In this document: in pieces, positions 15,914 to 23,192 of the stretch | Position numbering within the stretch: position 1 is the first letter of the stretch | Layout of the letters: each line of letters begins with the position of its first letter | DNA from: CAUTNH01 sp963540225 | GTDB taxonomy: Bacteria; Bacillota_I; Bacilli_A; Acholeplasmatales; Acholeplasmataceae | DNA length: 23,192 nt | NCBI GenBank assembly: GCA_963540225.1 | Contig: CAUTNH010000011.1 | Span: 1-23,192, forward strand | Direction: 5' to 3' | Notes under the pieces: generated by a model | What the model saw: only the letters and a program-made list of their open reading frames with translations | Database searches by the model: none | What the model was told of the DNA's origin: nothing | Program-made: the position numbers and the translations under genes

Positions 15914-17710
15914 ATGAAACAATCAAACAAAATTATTGGTATCGACTTAGGTACTACAAATTCCTGTGTTTCAATAATTGAAGCAGGAGATGCTAAGGTA
16001 ATTGCTAATCCTGAGGGTGGAAGAACAACACCATCAGTTGTAGCATTTAAAAATGGTGAAATTTCAGTAGGTGCTGTCGCAAAAAGACAAATTGTAACAA
16101 ACCCTAATACAATTGCGAGTATTAAAAGATATATGGGTGATCCTAAATATCGTGTTACTATTGAAGGTAAGCAATACACACCGCAAGAAATATCAGCAAT
16201 GATATTAAAAAACTTAAAACAAACAGCAGAGGCATATCTTGGAGCAGAGATAAGTCAAGCAGTTATTACAGTTCCAGCATATTTTAATGATGCTCAAAGA
16301 CAAGCAACAAAAGATGCAGGAACAATTGCGGGCTTAGAGGTTAAACGTATTATTAACGAGCCAACTGCTGCAGCACTTGCATATGGTATTGACAAACAAG
16401 ACAAAGAACAAATAGTATTAGTATTTGACCTTGGTGGTGGTACATTTGATGTATCTATCCTAAGACTTGCTGATGGAACTTTTGAAGTTATTTCAACAGC
16501 TGGAGATAACCGTCTTGGTGGAGATGACTTTGACTATAAAATAGCAAATTATATTGTTGATAAATTTAGAAAAGAAACAGGAATTGATCTTTCAAAAGAT
16601 AAAATGGCATTAGAAAGAGTTAAAGAAGCAGCAGAAAAAGCAAAAATTGATTTATCAGGTGTTTTAGAAGCAGAAATTTCTCTTCCATTTATTTCGATGA
16701 CTGCAAACGGACCAGTTCATATTAATGAAAAATTAACAAGAGCTAAATTTGATGAAATTACATCAGATCTTGTTGAAAGATGCGTAAGACCAGTTAGACG
16801 TGCATTAAAAGATGCCAAGATGGTTGCAAAAGATATTGATCAGGTTCTTCTTGTTGGTGGTTCTACAAGAATTCCTGCTGTTCAAAAACTAGTTTTCCAA
16901 GAGCTTGGTAAAGAACCAAATAAAGGTGTTAACCCTGATGAAGTTGTTGCTATGGGTGCTGCAATTCAAGGTGGTGTATTAGCAGGTGATGTTAAAGATG
17001 TTTTATTACTTGACGTAACTCCTCTATCACTTGGAATTGAAACACTTGGTGGTGTATTTACAAGACTTATTGCAAGAAATACAACAATCCCAACAAGTAA
17101 AACTCAAATTTTCTCAACTGCAACAGATAACCAACCTGCTGTTGATATTCATGTATTGCAAGGTGAAAGAGCAATGGCAAGTGATAACAAAACACTTGGA
17201 AGATTTCAACTAACAGGTATTCCACCAGCACCAAGAGGTATCCCGCAAATCGAGGTTAAATTCGATATCGATGCTAATGGTATTGTTAATGTTTCAGCAA
17301 AAGATTTAGGAACAAATAAAGAACAACAAATAAGAATTACAGGAGGCGGTGGTCTTTCTCCTGAAGAAATCGAAAGAATGATCAAAGATGCTGAGGCTAA
17401 TGCTGAGGCTGATGAGGAGAAAAAACAATCAGCAGAACTTAAAAATCATGCTGAACAACTTGTTTTCTCATCAAGAAAAACATTAGAACAATTCAAAGAT
17501 CAAATTTCAGATAAAGAAGCTAAGAAAATCCAATCATTATCAGACGATTTAGAGCAAGCATTAAAAGATGATAGACTAGATCAAGTTGAAGTATTAGCAC
17601 AAAGACTTGAAGCAGAAGTTCAAGAAATTACAACAAGAGCATATTCAAAAGCGGGTAATACACAAGATGCTGATGATATTACTGCCGATGATTTAGATGA
17701 AGAGGTATAA
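15914..17710 (+). CDS. dnaK: Chaperone DnaK (Hsp70)
   Basis: ATP-driven chaperone. 598 residues, normal for Firmicutes. Visible signatures: phosphate-loop GIDLGTTNSCVS (9-20), NEPTAAALAYG, DLGGGTFDVSIL, VLLVGGSTRIP, the interdomain linker DVLLLDVTPLSLGIETLGG at about 359-377, then the substrate-binding domain with LQGERAMASDN and a helical lid rich in Lys/Glu. The C-terminus, DDITADDLDEEV, is acidic like the family EEVD-type tail. The segment missing from Gram-positive relative to proteobacterial DnaK is also absent here (the sequence runs NPEGGRTTPSVVAF to GAVAKRQIVTNP directly). GGGAGAG precedes the ATG. Codon use is less AT-skewed than in neighbouring genes, as expected for a highly expressed protein. 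Confidence 0.98.
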   Translation: MKQSNKIIGIDLGTTNSCVSIIEAGDAKVIANPEGGRTTPSVVAFKNGEISVGAVAKRQIVTNPNTIASIKRYMGDPKYRVTIEGKQYTPQEISAMILKNLKQTAEAYLGAEISQAVITVPAYFNDAQRQATKDAGTIAGLEVKRIINEPTAAALAYGIDKQDKEQIVLVFDLGGGTFDVSILRLADGTFEVISTAGDNRLGGDDFDYKIANYIVDKFRKETGIDLSKDKMALERVKEAAEKAKIDLSGVLEAEISLPFISMTANGPVHINEKLTRAKFDEITSDLVERCVRPVRRALKDAKMVAKDIDQVLLVGGSTRIPAVQKLVFQELGKEPNKGVNPDEVVAMGAAIQGGVLAGDVKDVLLLDVTPLSLGIETLGGVFTRLIARNTTIPTSKTQIFSTATDNQPAVDIHVLQGERAMASDNKTLGRFQLTGIPPAPRGIPQIEVKFDIDANGIVNVSAKDLGTNKEQQIRITGGGGLSPEEIERMIKDAEANAEADEEKKQSAELKNHAEQLVFSSRKTLEQFKDQISDKEAKKIQSLSDDLEQALKDDRLDQVEVLAQRLEAEVQEITTRAYSKAGNTQDADDITADDLDEEV

Positions 17711-17731
17711 AAATAAATTTAGGAGCATTTA

Positions 17732-18856
17732 ATGGCTAAAAAAGATTACTACAAGGTATTAGGTATAACTAAAACTGCAACATCGGATGAAATAAGACAA
17801 GCATATAGAAAACTTGCAAAAAAGTATCATCCAGATGTTTCAAGTGAACCTAATGCTGAGGAAAAATTTAAGGAAGTTCAAGAAGCATATGCCTGCTTAT
17901 CAGATGAACAAAAAAGAGCTAAGTATGATCGTTTTGGTCATGATGGTGTAGACTTTGGTGGTCAAGATTTTTCAAATTTTGGAAGTTATCAAGATATATT
18001 TAATGAATTTTTCTCATCGTTTGGTTTTGGTTCGGGATTTAGTTCGTTTTTTGGTGGAGATGGTTCTTCACAAAGACAAAGCCATAGATCTGCAAATAGT
18101 GCCCAAGTTGATGGGGACGACCAAATGCTTAATCTTACAATTAGTTTTGATGAAGCAGTTCATGGAGTAAAAAAGACAATATCCATTGAAAAATTTCAAA
18201 CATGTCAGACATGTAATGGAACTGGTGCAGATAATCCTAAGGCTATTAAAAGATGTCCTAAATGTGGTGGTAGAGGTACAATAATAATTAAGCAAAACTC
18301 TATTTTTGGTCAGATTCAAACACAATCATCATGTCCCCAATGTTATGGAAAAGGAACAATCATAACTGAAAAATGTAAAAAATGTGGTGGCGCCAAAGTT
18401 AAGAAAATATCTAAACGAATTGAAATAACAATTCCGGCTGGTGTTGATAACGGTACACATTTAAGAGTAAAAGGTTATGGAAATGATGGAATAAATGGTG
18501 GAAAAGCAGGAGATTTATTTATTAAATTTAGTGTAAATCCAAGTTCTAAATTTGAAAGAAAAGGAAATGACATTTATTCATATTTATCTATAAGTATTTC
18601 ACAAGCAGTTTTAGGTGATACTATTTCAATTGAGACAATACACGGTTTTCATCCACTTTCTATTCCTGCTGGTTTAAAATCTGGTACAGTATTAAAAATA
18701 AGAGACAAAGGTATTGTTGTTGCAAATGGAATGGGACAAAAGGGTGATCATTATGTGGTTGTTAATATTGTAACTCCTAAAAATTTGACAATTGAACAGA
18801 CTAAACTTTTTCAAAGACTTGGTGAAATAGACGGCTCAATGCCTAAGAAAAATTAA
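17732..18856 (+). CDS. dnaJ: Chaperone DnaJ (Hsp40, type I)
   Basis: Co-chaperone that loads substrate on DnaK and stimulates its ATPase. 374 residues: J-domain 1-70 with HPD at 33-35; Gly/Phe-rich linker about 72-112; zinc region with four Cys pairs, CQTCNGTG (158), CPKCGGRG (175), CPQCYGKG (201) and CKKCGGAK (215), the last lacking the usual final Gly; then two C-terminal beta domains ending in the dimerisation region. Starts behind TAGGAG, 21 bases after dnaK. A palindromic terminator follows immediately. A second, membrane-bound J-domain protein lies at 20263-21453. Confidence 0.98.
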   Translation: MAKKDYYKVLGITKTATSDEIRQAYRKLAKKYHPDVSSEPNAEEKFKEVQEAYACLSDEQKRAKYDRFGHDGVDFGGQDFSNFGSYQDIFNEFFSSFGFGSGFSSFFGGDGSSQRQSHRSANSAQVDGDDQMLNLTISFDEAVHGVKKTISIEKFQTCQTCNGTGADNPKAIKRCPKCGGRGTIIIKQNSIFGQIQTQSSCPQCYGKGTIITEKCKKCGGAKVKKISKRIEITIPAGVDNGTHLRVKGYGNDGINGGKAGDLFIKFSVNPSSKFERKGNDIYSYLSISISQAVLGDTISIETIHGFHPLSIPAGLKSGTVLKIRDKGIVVANGMGQKGDHYVVVNIVTPKNLTIEQTKLFQRLGEIDGSMPKKN

Positions 18857-18882
18857 AAAATGGTGCGATCGCACCATTTTTT
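18855..18882. terminator. Bidirectional terminator between dnaJ and the CPBP protease gene
   Basis: A perfect 28-base palindrome: AAAAAATGGTGCGA (18855-18868) followed by its exact reverse complement. It folds as about a 12-bp stem with a 4-base loop and has a T run on both strands. The dnaJ stop (18854-18856) and the stop of the opposing gene (18881-18883) lie at its two edges, so one element serves both. Confidence 0.92.
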
Positions 18883-20113
18883 ATAGTAAAAACGACATTG
18901 CATTCCATATTAAATGAACATAAATAGATATATAGATATTCTTTTTAGAAAATAGATATATTCCACCAAGAATTAAACCAGCCGACATATATGAAATTAA
19001 ATTTATTACCATCGCCTCAGGAGATGTTTCACCAAGACAATGTATAAGACCAAATACAAGGCTTGATGTATAGAGTGCTAATGGTTTTGATTTAATAGTA
19101 TTAAAAAATGCTTTTCTAAAAACTAATTCTTCTACGAATGGAGCAAATATTATAGCCGATATAACCATTAAAATACCAAGCTTATCATTTAATAAAAGTT
19201 CTATAGAACTTTGATTAACAGAGGATAGTATTTCATATTTCAAAAGAGATTGCATCTCGGTTAAAATATTATCAACTACAACATTTAAAACAACAAACAT
19301 TGCAATAAAAAATACAGGAATACGGTAAAGACTTTTATTTATATCTTTATAAAATAATTTACTATCAGTTTTTAAATCTTTATATAGCATTAAAATAATT
19401 ACGATAAAAGCAATTAGGTAAACTGAAAAATTTATTATATTTTCATTATAAAAATATGCTTGTTTTATATTGTGAGATATAATTTTATCTTTGTTTAAAA
19501 TTTCGCTAAATTTACTTTTTGATATTTCATCTTTTACAAATGGATATGATTTTTCAAATGACGATTCTTTATTATAACCGTCAAATCCATATGAGACTCT
19601 AATATGCAAATTACCTATTTTTTTAACATTACCACTTATTAGATTAAAGATATTTTCATCTATCAAGGTGTCGTTTTTATATATGTATTTTAAGATAGGG
19701 CTTTGTTCATTATTATTTTTATCAAGCAATCTATTTATAAAAAGCAAATAGTTAGTATCTTTGTACTTAAATTTTATTACTTTAATATTTTTTCTTATGT
19801 TATAAAAATCTGGTTTATCAATATCTTTTGTATTAGTTATTGTGCTAACTCCGATAGTAGTTCCGTCTTTAAAAACATTTGTTGCAATTTGGTTATTTAC
19901 AGATTGTATAATTCCTTCTTTTTTACTTATATTTGAGGCTAGTTTAAGAAAAAAAGTAATCATAATAGCAGAAAAAAACATAACTATAAAATATATTATA
20001 ATTGTTGAGATGTAGTATCCCTTTTTATGTGCTGGTTTTTCAATATTTTTATTATTTTTATAAAAATTTTTATAAGGGATAAATATTTTTTCAAAGTCCT
20101 TTTCGTCTTTCAT
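18881..20113 (-). CDS. CPBP-family (CAAX-like) intramembrane metalloprotease with extra outside domain
   Basis: Multi-pass membrane protein of 410 residues. The catalytic region is the C-terminal third and has all three CPBP motifs: FAPFVEELVFRKAFF (E328, E329, R333), SSLVFGLIHCL (H358) and HLIWNAMSFLL (H400, N404). In the family these bind metal and cleave within or near the membrane; some members process prenylated proteins or act in bacteriocin immunity, but the substrate here is unknown. Unusual part: a cytoplasmic N-terminus (1-33), one helix (about 34-57), then about 165 hydrophilic residues (58-225) before the next helix (about 228-244), predicted outside the cell and without cysteine. 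AAGGTGA lies upstream of the ATG. It is a single-gene unit transcribed against the heat-shock operon, sharing its terminator. Confidence 0.87.
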   Translation of the reverse strand: MKDEKDFEKIFIPYKNFYKNNKNIEKPAHKKGYYISTIIIYFIVMFFSAIMITFFLKLASNISKKEGIIQSVNNQIATNVFKDGTTIGVSTITNTKDIDKPDFYNIRKNIKVIKFKYKDTNYLLFINRLLDKNNNEQSPILKYIYKNDTLIDENIFNLISGNVKKIGNLHIRVSYGFDGYNKESSFEKSYPFVKDEISKSKFSEILNKDKIISHNIKQAYFYNENIINFSVYLIAFIVIILMLYKDLKTDSKLFYKDINKSLYRIPVFFIAMFVVLNVVVDNILTEMQSLLKYEILSSVNQSSIELLLNDKLGILMVISAIIFAPFVEELVFRKAFFNTIKSKPLALYTSSLVFGLIHCLGETSPEAMVINLISYMSAGLILGGIYLFSKKNIYISIYVHLIWNAMSFLL

Positions 20114-20170
20114 TATGTCACCTTCTTAATTATATTTTACCATAAACGAAAATTAAATTTTTCTGAATCC

Positions 20171-20213
20171 TTAAATCGCTTTATGTAGCGATTAAATAGC
20201 AATAAAATTGCAA
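20171..20213. other. Two small hairpins upstream of the membrane J-domain gene
   Basis: AATCGCT (20174-20180) pairs with AGCGATT (20187-20193) across a 6-base loop; GCAAT and ATTGC follow as a second short stem around 20199-20212. Neither has a T run on the plus strand. The second overlaps the -35 box of the downstream gene. They could form an operator or be remnants of a terminator. No function can be assigned. Confidence 0.45.
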
Positions 20214-20236
20214 AAAAATAAGTATTTTGTTATAAT
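20208..20236 (+). promoter_or_regulatory. Sigma-A promoter of the membrane J-domain gene
   Basis: TTGCAA (20208-20213), a 17-base spacer and a perfect TATAAT (20231-20236). The predicted transcription start near 20243 lies just before the SD AAAGGTGA. It begins a new plus-strand unit after the minus-strand protease gene. Confidence 0.7.
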
Positions 20237-20262
20237 ATTTACACTAAGAAAAAGGTGAATTG

Positions 20263-21453
20263 ATGTTAATTTTAGAACAAGAAATAGCAAAAAAAGGAGA
20301 GGCGGTAGCACAAGCCGCTTCTAGTGCAAAAACACAAATGACGTTAGCTGATATCGTAGGTATAACATTCCTGCTTTGTGGGCTTGTTTTTTGGCTTAGT
20401 ATTTCAATTGGTTTGGCTGTAAAATATAAAAGAGAAAATCAAGTAAGAGCTAAGGGATATATTATAGGTAGTGTAATAGGTATTAACGTTGTTTTTGTAA
20501 TACTTCTTTTAGTATGGTTTTTTGTTAGATTAAACTTATTCGGTCAAAATGGTTTTGGTATTTTTAGTATAAGTAGATATGGTATATTTTCATATTATTT
20601 ACTTGTTATTCTTTTTGATCTCGCGATTGTTATTTCATGGATGATTGCGCCTGAAAGGCTTGATCCAAATTCTTGGGACTTTTTATGGAAGTTAGAAAGA
20701 AAAATGGAAAAAGCAAGTGCAAACAGAAGAGCAAATAGACCACAGTCAGCCGTAAAACCTGCTAAAAAGGTTAAGGTTAAACCTGCAAAACCAGTTAAGG
20801 TAAAAGAAAAGAAGGTTAAAAATATCGAACCTAAAAACCAAAGTTTTGCTAGCGAGTATGGAAGTTCATACAATAACAACACATATTCTAATATTCATCA
20901 AAACTATGCAAACAACACATATTCAAATGACTATCAAAAAGTGCAACAAGAAAGAGAAAAAGAACAAGCACTTAAAAATAAAAAGATGGCTGAGCAGGCT
21001 ATGAAAGAAAAAGAGGCAGAAAGAAAGCGTTTAGAAAAAGAAAGAACATTAAGAGAAAAAGAAGAACAAAGAAGAAGAGAAAATATTTTAAAACAAAAAC
21101 AGGAAATGTTAAAAGAGCAAAAGCGTAGAGAAGAAGAAAGGAAAAAACAAGAATTTCTACGTCAACAAGAAGCCAAGAAAAGAGCAGAACAAAAAGCAAA
21201 AGCATCTATTCCAAAACAAGGTGGCGGTAAAGTTAAGAATGATTTTTTATATCGTTGTCTTGGGCTTAATCCTAATGCTAGCGAAGAGGCAATAAAAAAA
21301 GCATATAGAATACTTGCTAAAAAATATCACCCAGATTTATCAACTGATCCTAATGCTCCTGAGAAATTTATGAAAATACAAAAGGCATACGATGTTTTAT
21401 CTGATAAGGCCAAAAAGTTATTATATGACCGTGAAGGGGTTTATAAACAGTAG
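20263..21453 (+). CDS. Membrane-anchored protein with C-terminal J-domain and long coiled coil
   Basis: 396 residues with an unusual order. N-terminal three hydrophobic helices (about 31-53, 66-90, 110-130); a Lys/Pro/Ala-rich basic linker (about 145-190, repeating KPAK and KVK); an Asn/Tyr/Ser-rich patch with NNTYSN twice (205-222); a highly charged Glu/Lys/Arg coiled coil (about 226-312); then a J-domain (327-396) with the DnaK-activating HPD at 356-358 (LAKKYHPDLS). It lacks the Gly/Phe and zinc regions of DnaJ, so it is a type III J-protein, expected to recruit DnaK to a membrane site. The J-domain should be cytoplasmic, since DnaK is. The ATG at 20263 is chosen over an adjacent TTG because of AAAGGTGA at proper spacing. 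It is followed 8 bases later by a large exported protein gene. The specific role is unknown. Confidence 0.85.
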   Translation: MLILEQEIAKKGEAVAQAASSAKTQMTLADIVGITFLLCGLVFWLSISIGLAVKYKRENQVRAKGYIIGSVIGINVVFVILLLVWFFVRLNLFGQNGFGIFSISRYGIFSYYLLVILFDLAIVISWMIAPERLDPNSWDFLWKLERKMEKASANRRANRPQSAVKPAKKVKVKPAKPVKVKEKKVKNIEPKNQSFASEYGSSYNNNTYSNIHQNYANNTYSNDYQKVQQEREKEQALKNKKMAEQAMKEKEAERKRLEKERTLREKEEQRRRENILKQKQEMLKEQKRREEERKKQEFLRQQEAKKRAEQKAKASIPKQGGGKVKNDFLYRCLGLNPNASEEAIKKAYRILAKKYHPDLSTDPNAPEKFMKIQKAYDVLSDKAKKLLYDREGVYKQ

Positions 21454-21461
21454 GTGATAAT

Positions 21462-23192
21462 ATGTATGATTTCGAAGACGAAAATATAAAAATAAATACA
21501 GATGACAATAGTACTGATGATACATCTACTAATGATTCATCTGAAAAAAATGAAGAAGATAAAATAGAAGAAGAAAATCAAGAAGAGACAAAAAAACCAA
21601 AAGCACCAAGAATAAAAATAAAATTTACAGGTGCCTTAATTAGTTTTTTTGTTTGTTTTGTTTTGATATTTGTTTTAGGTCTTGGAATTTTTTCTGCTGA
21701 TTTTTCATATGAGAAGAAAGTAAGAAGATTAAAAGATTCTAAGTATAAACTTTTATATAATGAAAAAATCAAATCATACGGTCTTTCTGATGAAGAAATT
21801 GAGACTTTTAAAAAATCTTTTACAATTGGTGAATTAGTATATAACGAAAAAGATTCTAATGCAACTAAAAAATATTATGATGGAGAAATCGTTTATCGTC
21901 CTAGTATTTATAAGATGCGTAAATTTAAAATAAACGATATTTTTCAAGTTGAAAATCTTCCTAAACAAAAAATAGAAGTTGTTAAAGGAAAAGGTAATTA
22001 TGCAAAAATTGGTGTTGAAAACAAACAAAAAGATTTTACTTTTGAATTAAACGATATATTTAATACAATTAGTAGTTTTTACTCTAACGGTAAAAAACAG
22101 ATTAAAAATGAAAAACAAGACTATTATTTAACAACAGAAAGTATTGATAAAAAAAGAGTAAATAGATATAAACTTTTTATTGACACTGATAATCTAACAT
22201 ATGTAAAAAGACAAGTTAACGGTGGAGATAAAATAATTGGTGTAATGCCTAAAGGTTCTTTTTCATCATCTGATTTAGAAGATGATAAAAAATTATTAAA
22301 GGCAATTAGTGAAAGAATAAGTGAAAGTGAAAAAATAATTGAGTCTGATTATATTTATTATGCTTATAACAATCCTGATTATCCAGCGTTAAAATTTGCA
22401 TCTCTAACAATAAGTAGAGCCAGAAGTTCATATGGAACTAATGATTTTTTAATAAACACATTAAATGAGATTAAAGTCTCAAAAGAGTACTATGAAAAAA
22501 GAGATACCAATGCAACACTTACATTTTATGAAGAAGATATTAATGGTGAAAAAGAAGAACTCGTAAGATTTCAAGTTCCTAAAAATGAATCAATGGTAAA
22601 CAATATTTCGTTTTGTGATAAGAGTGTTGCAACACTTGATGTTAATCGTTGGATTGATGAATTAAACAAGTCTTTAAATTTTTTAAATACTCAAGAAGGA
22701 AAAGATTATATTTTTTCCAACTGGTATATTGAAGGAAAGAATAAAATGGACGAGTTTGGAAGACTTTCCGGTATTAGGGTAGGTCAAGATACTAATATTT
22801 ATTCAAACTTTATAAAAAAAGTTTATCAAGTCAAATACTTTAAAAGTGTTGAAGCGTTTGAAAAATATAAACTTGATCCAACAAATTCTGAATATGCTCC
22901 ATATGTTGAAGATATTAACTCTACAAATTTAAGTACTAGTTATTTTAGAGATTATAATAAACAATCTGATTTCTTTTGGAATAACGATTTTTTAAATAAA
23001 TACTACAAAATAAAACACTGGTCAAAAGTTAATGATGATAACACAACATACAATTTAAATAATGATACTTTTGGAAATCTTGACAACTATCCTAGAAAAC
23101 TAAATTCAGATATTTTACTTGTTCCGAAATTATTATCTGGTGTAGTTTATAAGTTTTTTGCTATGGGAGAAGAGCTTACTGACTTAGAAATT
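21462..23192 (+). CDS. Large single-pass membrane/exported protein of unknown function, 3' truncated
   Basis: An open frame of 577 codons without stop to the window edge. ATG 21462 follows AGGTGAT, which overlaps the stop of the J-domain gene (spacing 8 bases). The first 50 residues are cytoplasmic and strongly acidic (runs of Asp, Glu, Ser, Thr, then a basic KKPKAPRIKIK). One membrane helix follows at about 55-78 (FTGALISFFVCFVLIFVLGLG). The rest is a hydrophilic, Asn/Lys/Tyr/Asp-rich domain predicted outside the cell; its only cysteines are in the helix and one at about residue 386. I recognise no family. The absence of any stop, the positioned SD and amphipathic composition make coding certain. 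It is not a lipoprotein: no lipobox is present. Coupling with a membrane J-protein suggests the two work at the same place, but that is inference. Confidence 0.85.
   Translation, partial: MYDFEDENIKINTDDNSTDDTSTNDSSEKNEEDKIEEENQEETKKPKAPRIKIKFTGALISFFVCFVLIFVLGLGIFSADFSYEKKVRRLKDSKYKLLYNEKIKSYGLSDEEIETFKKSFTIGELVYNEKDSNATKKYYDGEIVYRPSIYKMRKFKINDIFQVENLPKQKIEVVKGKGNYAKIGVENKQKDFTFELNDIFNTISSFYSNGKKQIKNEKQDYYLTTESIDKKRVNRYKLFIDTDNLTYVKRQVNGGDKIIGVMPKGSFSSSDLEDDKKLLKAISERISESEKIIESDYIYYAYNNPDYPALKFASLTISRARSSYGTNDFLINTLNEIKVSKEYYEKRDTNATLTFYEEDINGEKEELVRFQVPKNESMVNNISFCDKSVATLDVNRWIDELNKSLNFLNTQEGKDYIFSNWYIEGKNKMDEFGRLSGIRVGQDTNIYSNFIKKVYQVKYFKSVEAFEKYKLDPTNSEYAPYVEDINSTNLSTSYFRDYNKQSDFFWNNDFLNKYYKIKHWSKVNDDNTTYNLNNDTFGNLDNYPRKLNSDILLVPKLLSGVVYKFFAMGEELTDLEI

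Noticed and set aside
15721..16179. Minus-strand 152-codon open frame across the grpE-dnaK junction
   Set aside because: It lies opposite highly conserved grpE and dnaK coding sequence, with no SD or promoter; an artefact of biased codon use.
1..23192. Use of TGA as tryptophan (mycoplasma code)
   Set aside because: Conserved Trp codons are TGG, and TGA ends nusB, dinB and potD2 at the expected protein lengths.
1..23192. tRNA, rRNA, insertion sequences, prophage or integrase genes
   Set aside because: None seen; every long stretch is accounted for by housekeeping or membrane protein genes, and no terminal inverted repeats or transposase motifs were found.

Overview
The window is a compact, very AT-rich bacterial chromosome segment of Firmicutes/Mollicutes type. 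Evidence: a HrcA/CIRCE-controlled hrcA-grpE-dnaK-dnaJ operon, AGGTGAT- and AGGAGA-type ribosome binding sites, AGA-dominated arginine codons, a nusB-xseA-xseB-dxs cluster and a cshB-like/nfo pair, both of the kind seen in Bacilli. TGG encodes conserved tryptophans and TGA is a plain stop (nusB, dinB, potD2), so this is the standard code and not the Mycoplasma/Spiroplasma code. Pyruvate:ferredoxin oxidoreductase points to anaerobic metabolism. I infer an uncultured, reduced-genome relative of the Erysipelotrichia/Acholeplasma/Izemoplasma/RF39 neighbourhood; the exact lineage cannot be fixed from this window.

Layout. 1-825: 3' end of nifJ and its terminator. 826-1092: intergenic region with a striking four-copy direct repeat beside the presumed potA promoter. 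1093-9943: one tightly packed, mostly overlapping run potA-potB-potC-potD1-potD2-nusB-xseA-xseB-dxs, so polyamine uptake, transcription antitermination, exonuclease VII and isoprenoid precursor synthesis probably share a transcript. 9935-10117: a small membrane protein on the minus strand, convergent with dxs. 10182-13448: dinB, a CshB-like RNA helicase and nfo, ending at a terminator. 13532-18882: CIRCE, promoter, hrcA, grpE, dnaK, dnaJ, ending at a palindromic bidirectional terminator. 18881-20113 (minus): CPBP-family intramembrane protease with an extra outside domain. 20263-23192: a new transcription unit with a membrane-anchored J-domain protein and, 8 bases later, a large single-pass membrane/secreted protein that runs off the right edge.

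Most genes are housekeeping. The less ordinary material is: (i) two adjacent PotD-like lipoproteins, the first of which has lost the residues expected to bind polyamine; (ii) a roughly 85-residue lysine-rich helical insertion in PotA; (iii) a GrpE twice normal length; (iv) a C-terminal J-domain on a three-helix membrane anchor, paired with an unrecognised exported protein; (v) an exonuclease VII with Asn in place of a catalytic Asp; (vi) the repeat array in front of potA, each copy of which can be read as a three-codon open reading frame.
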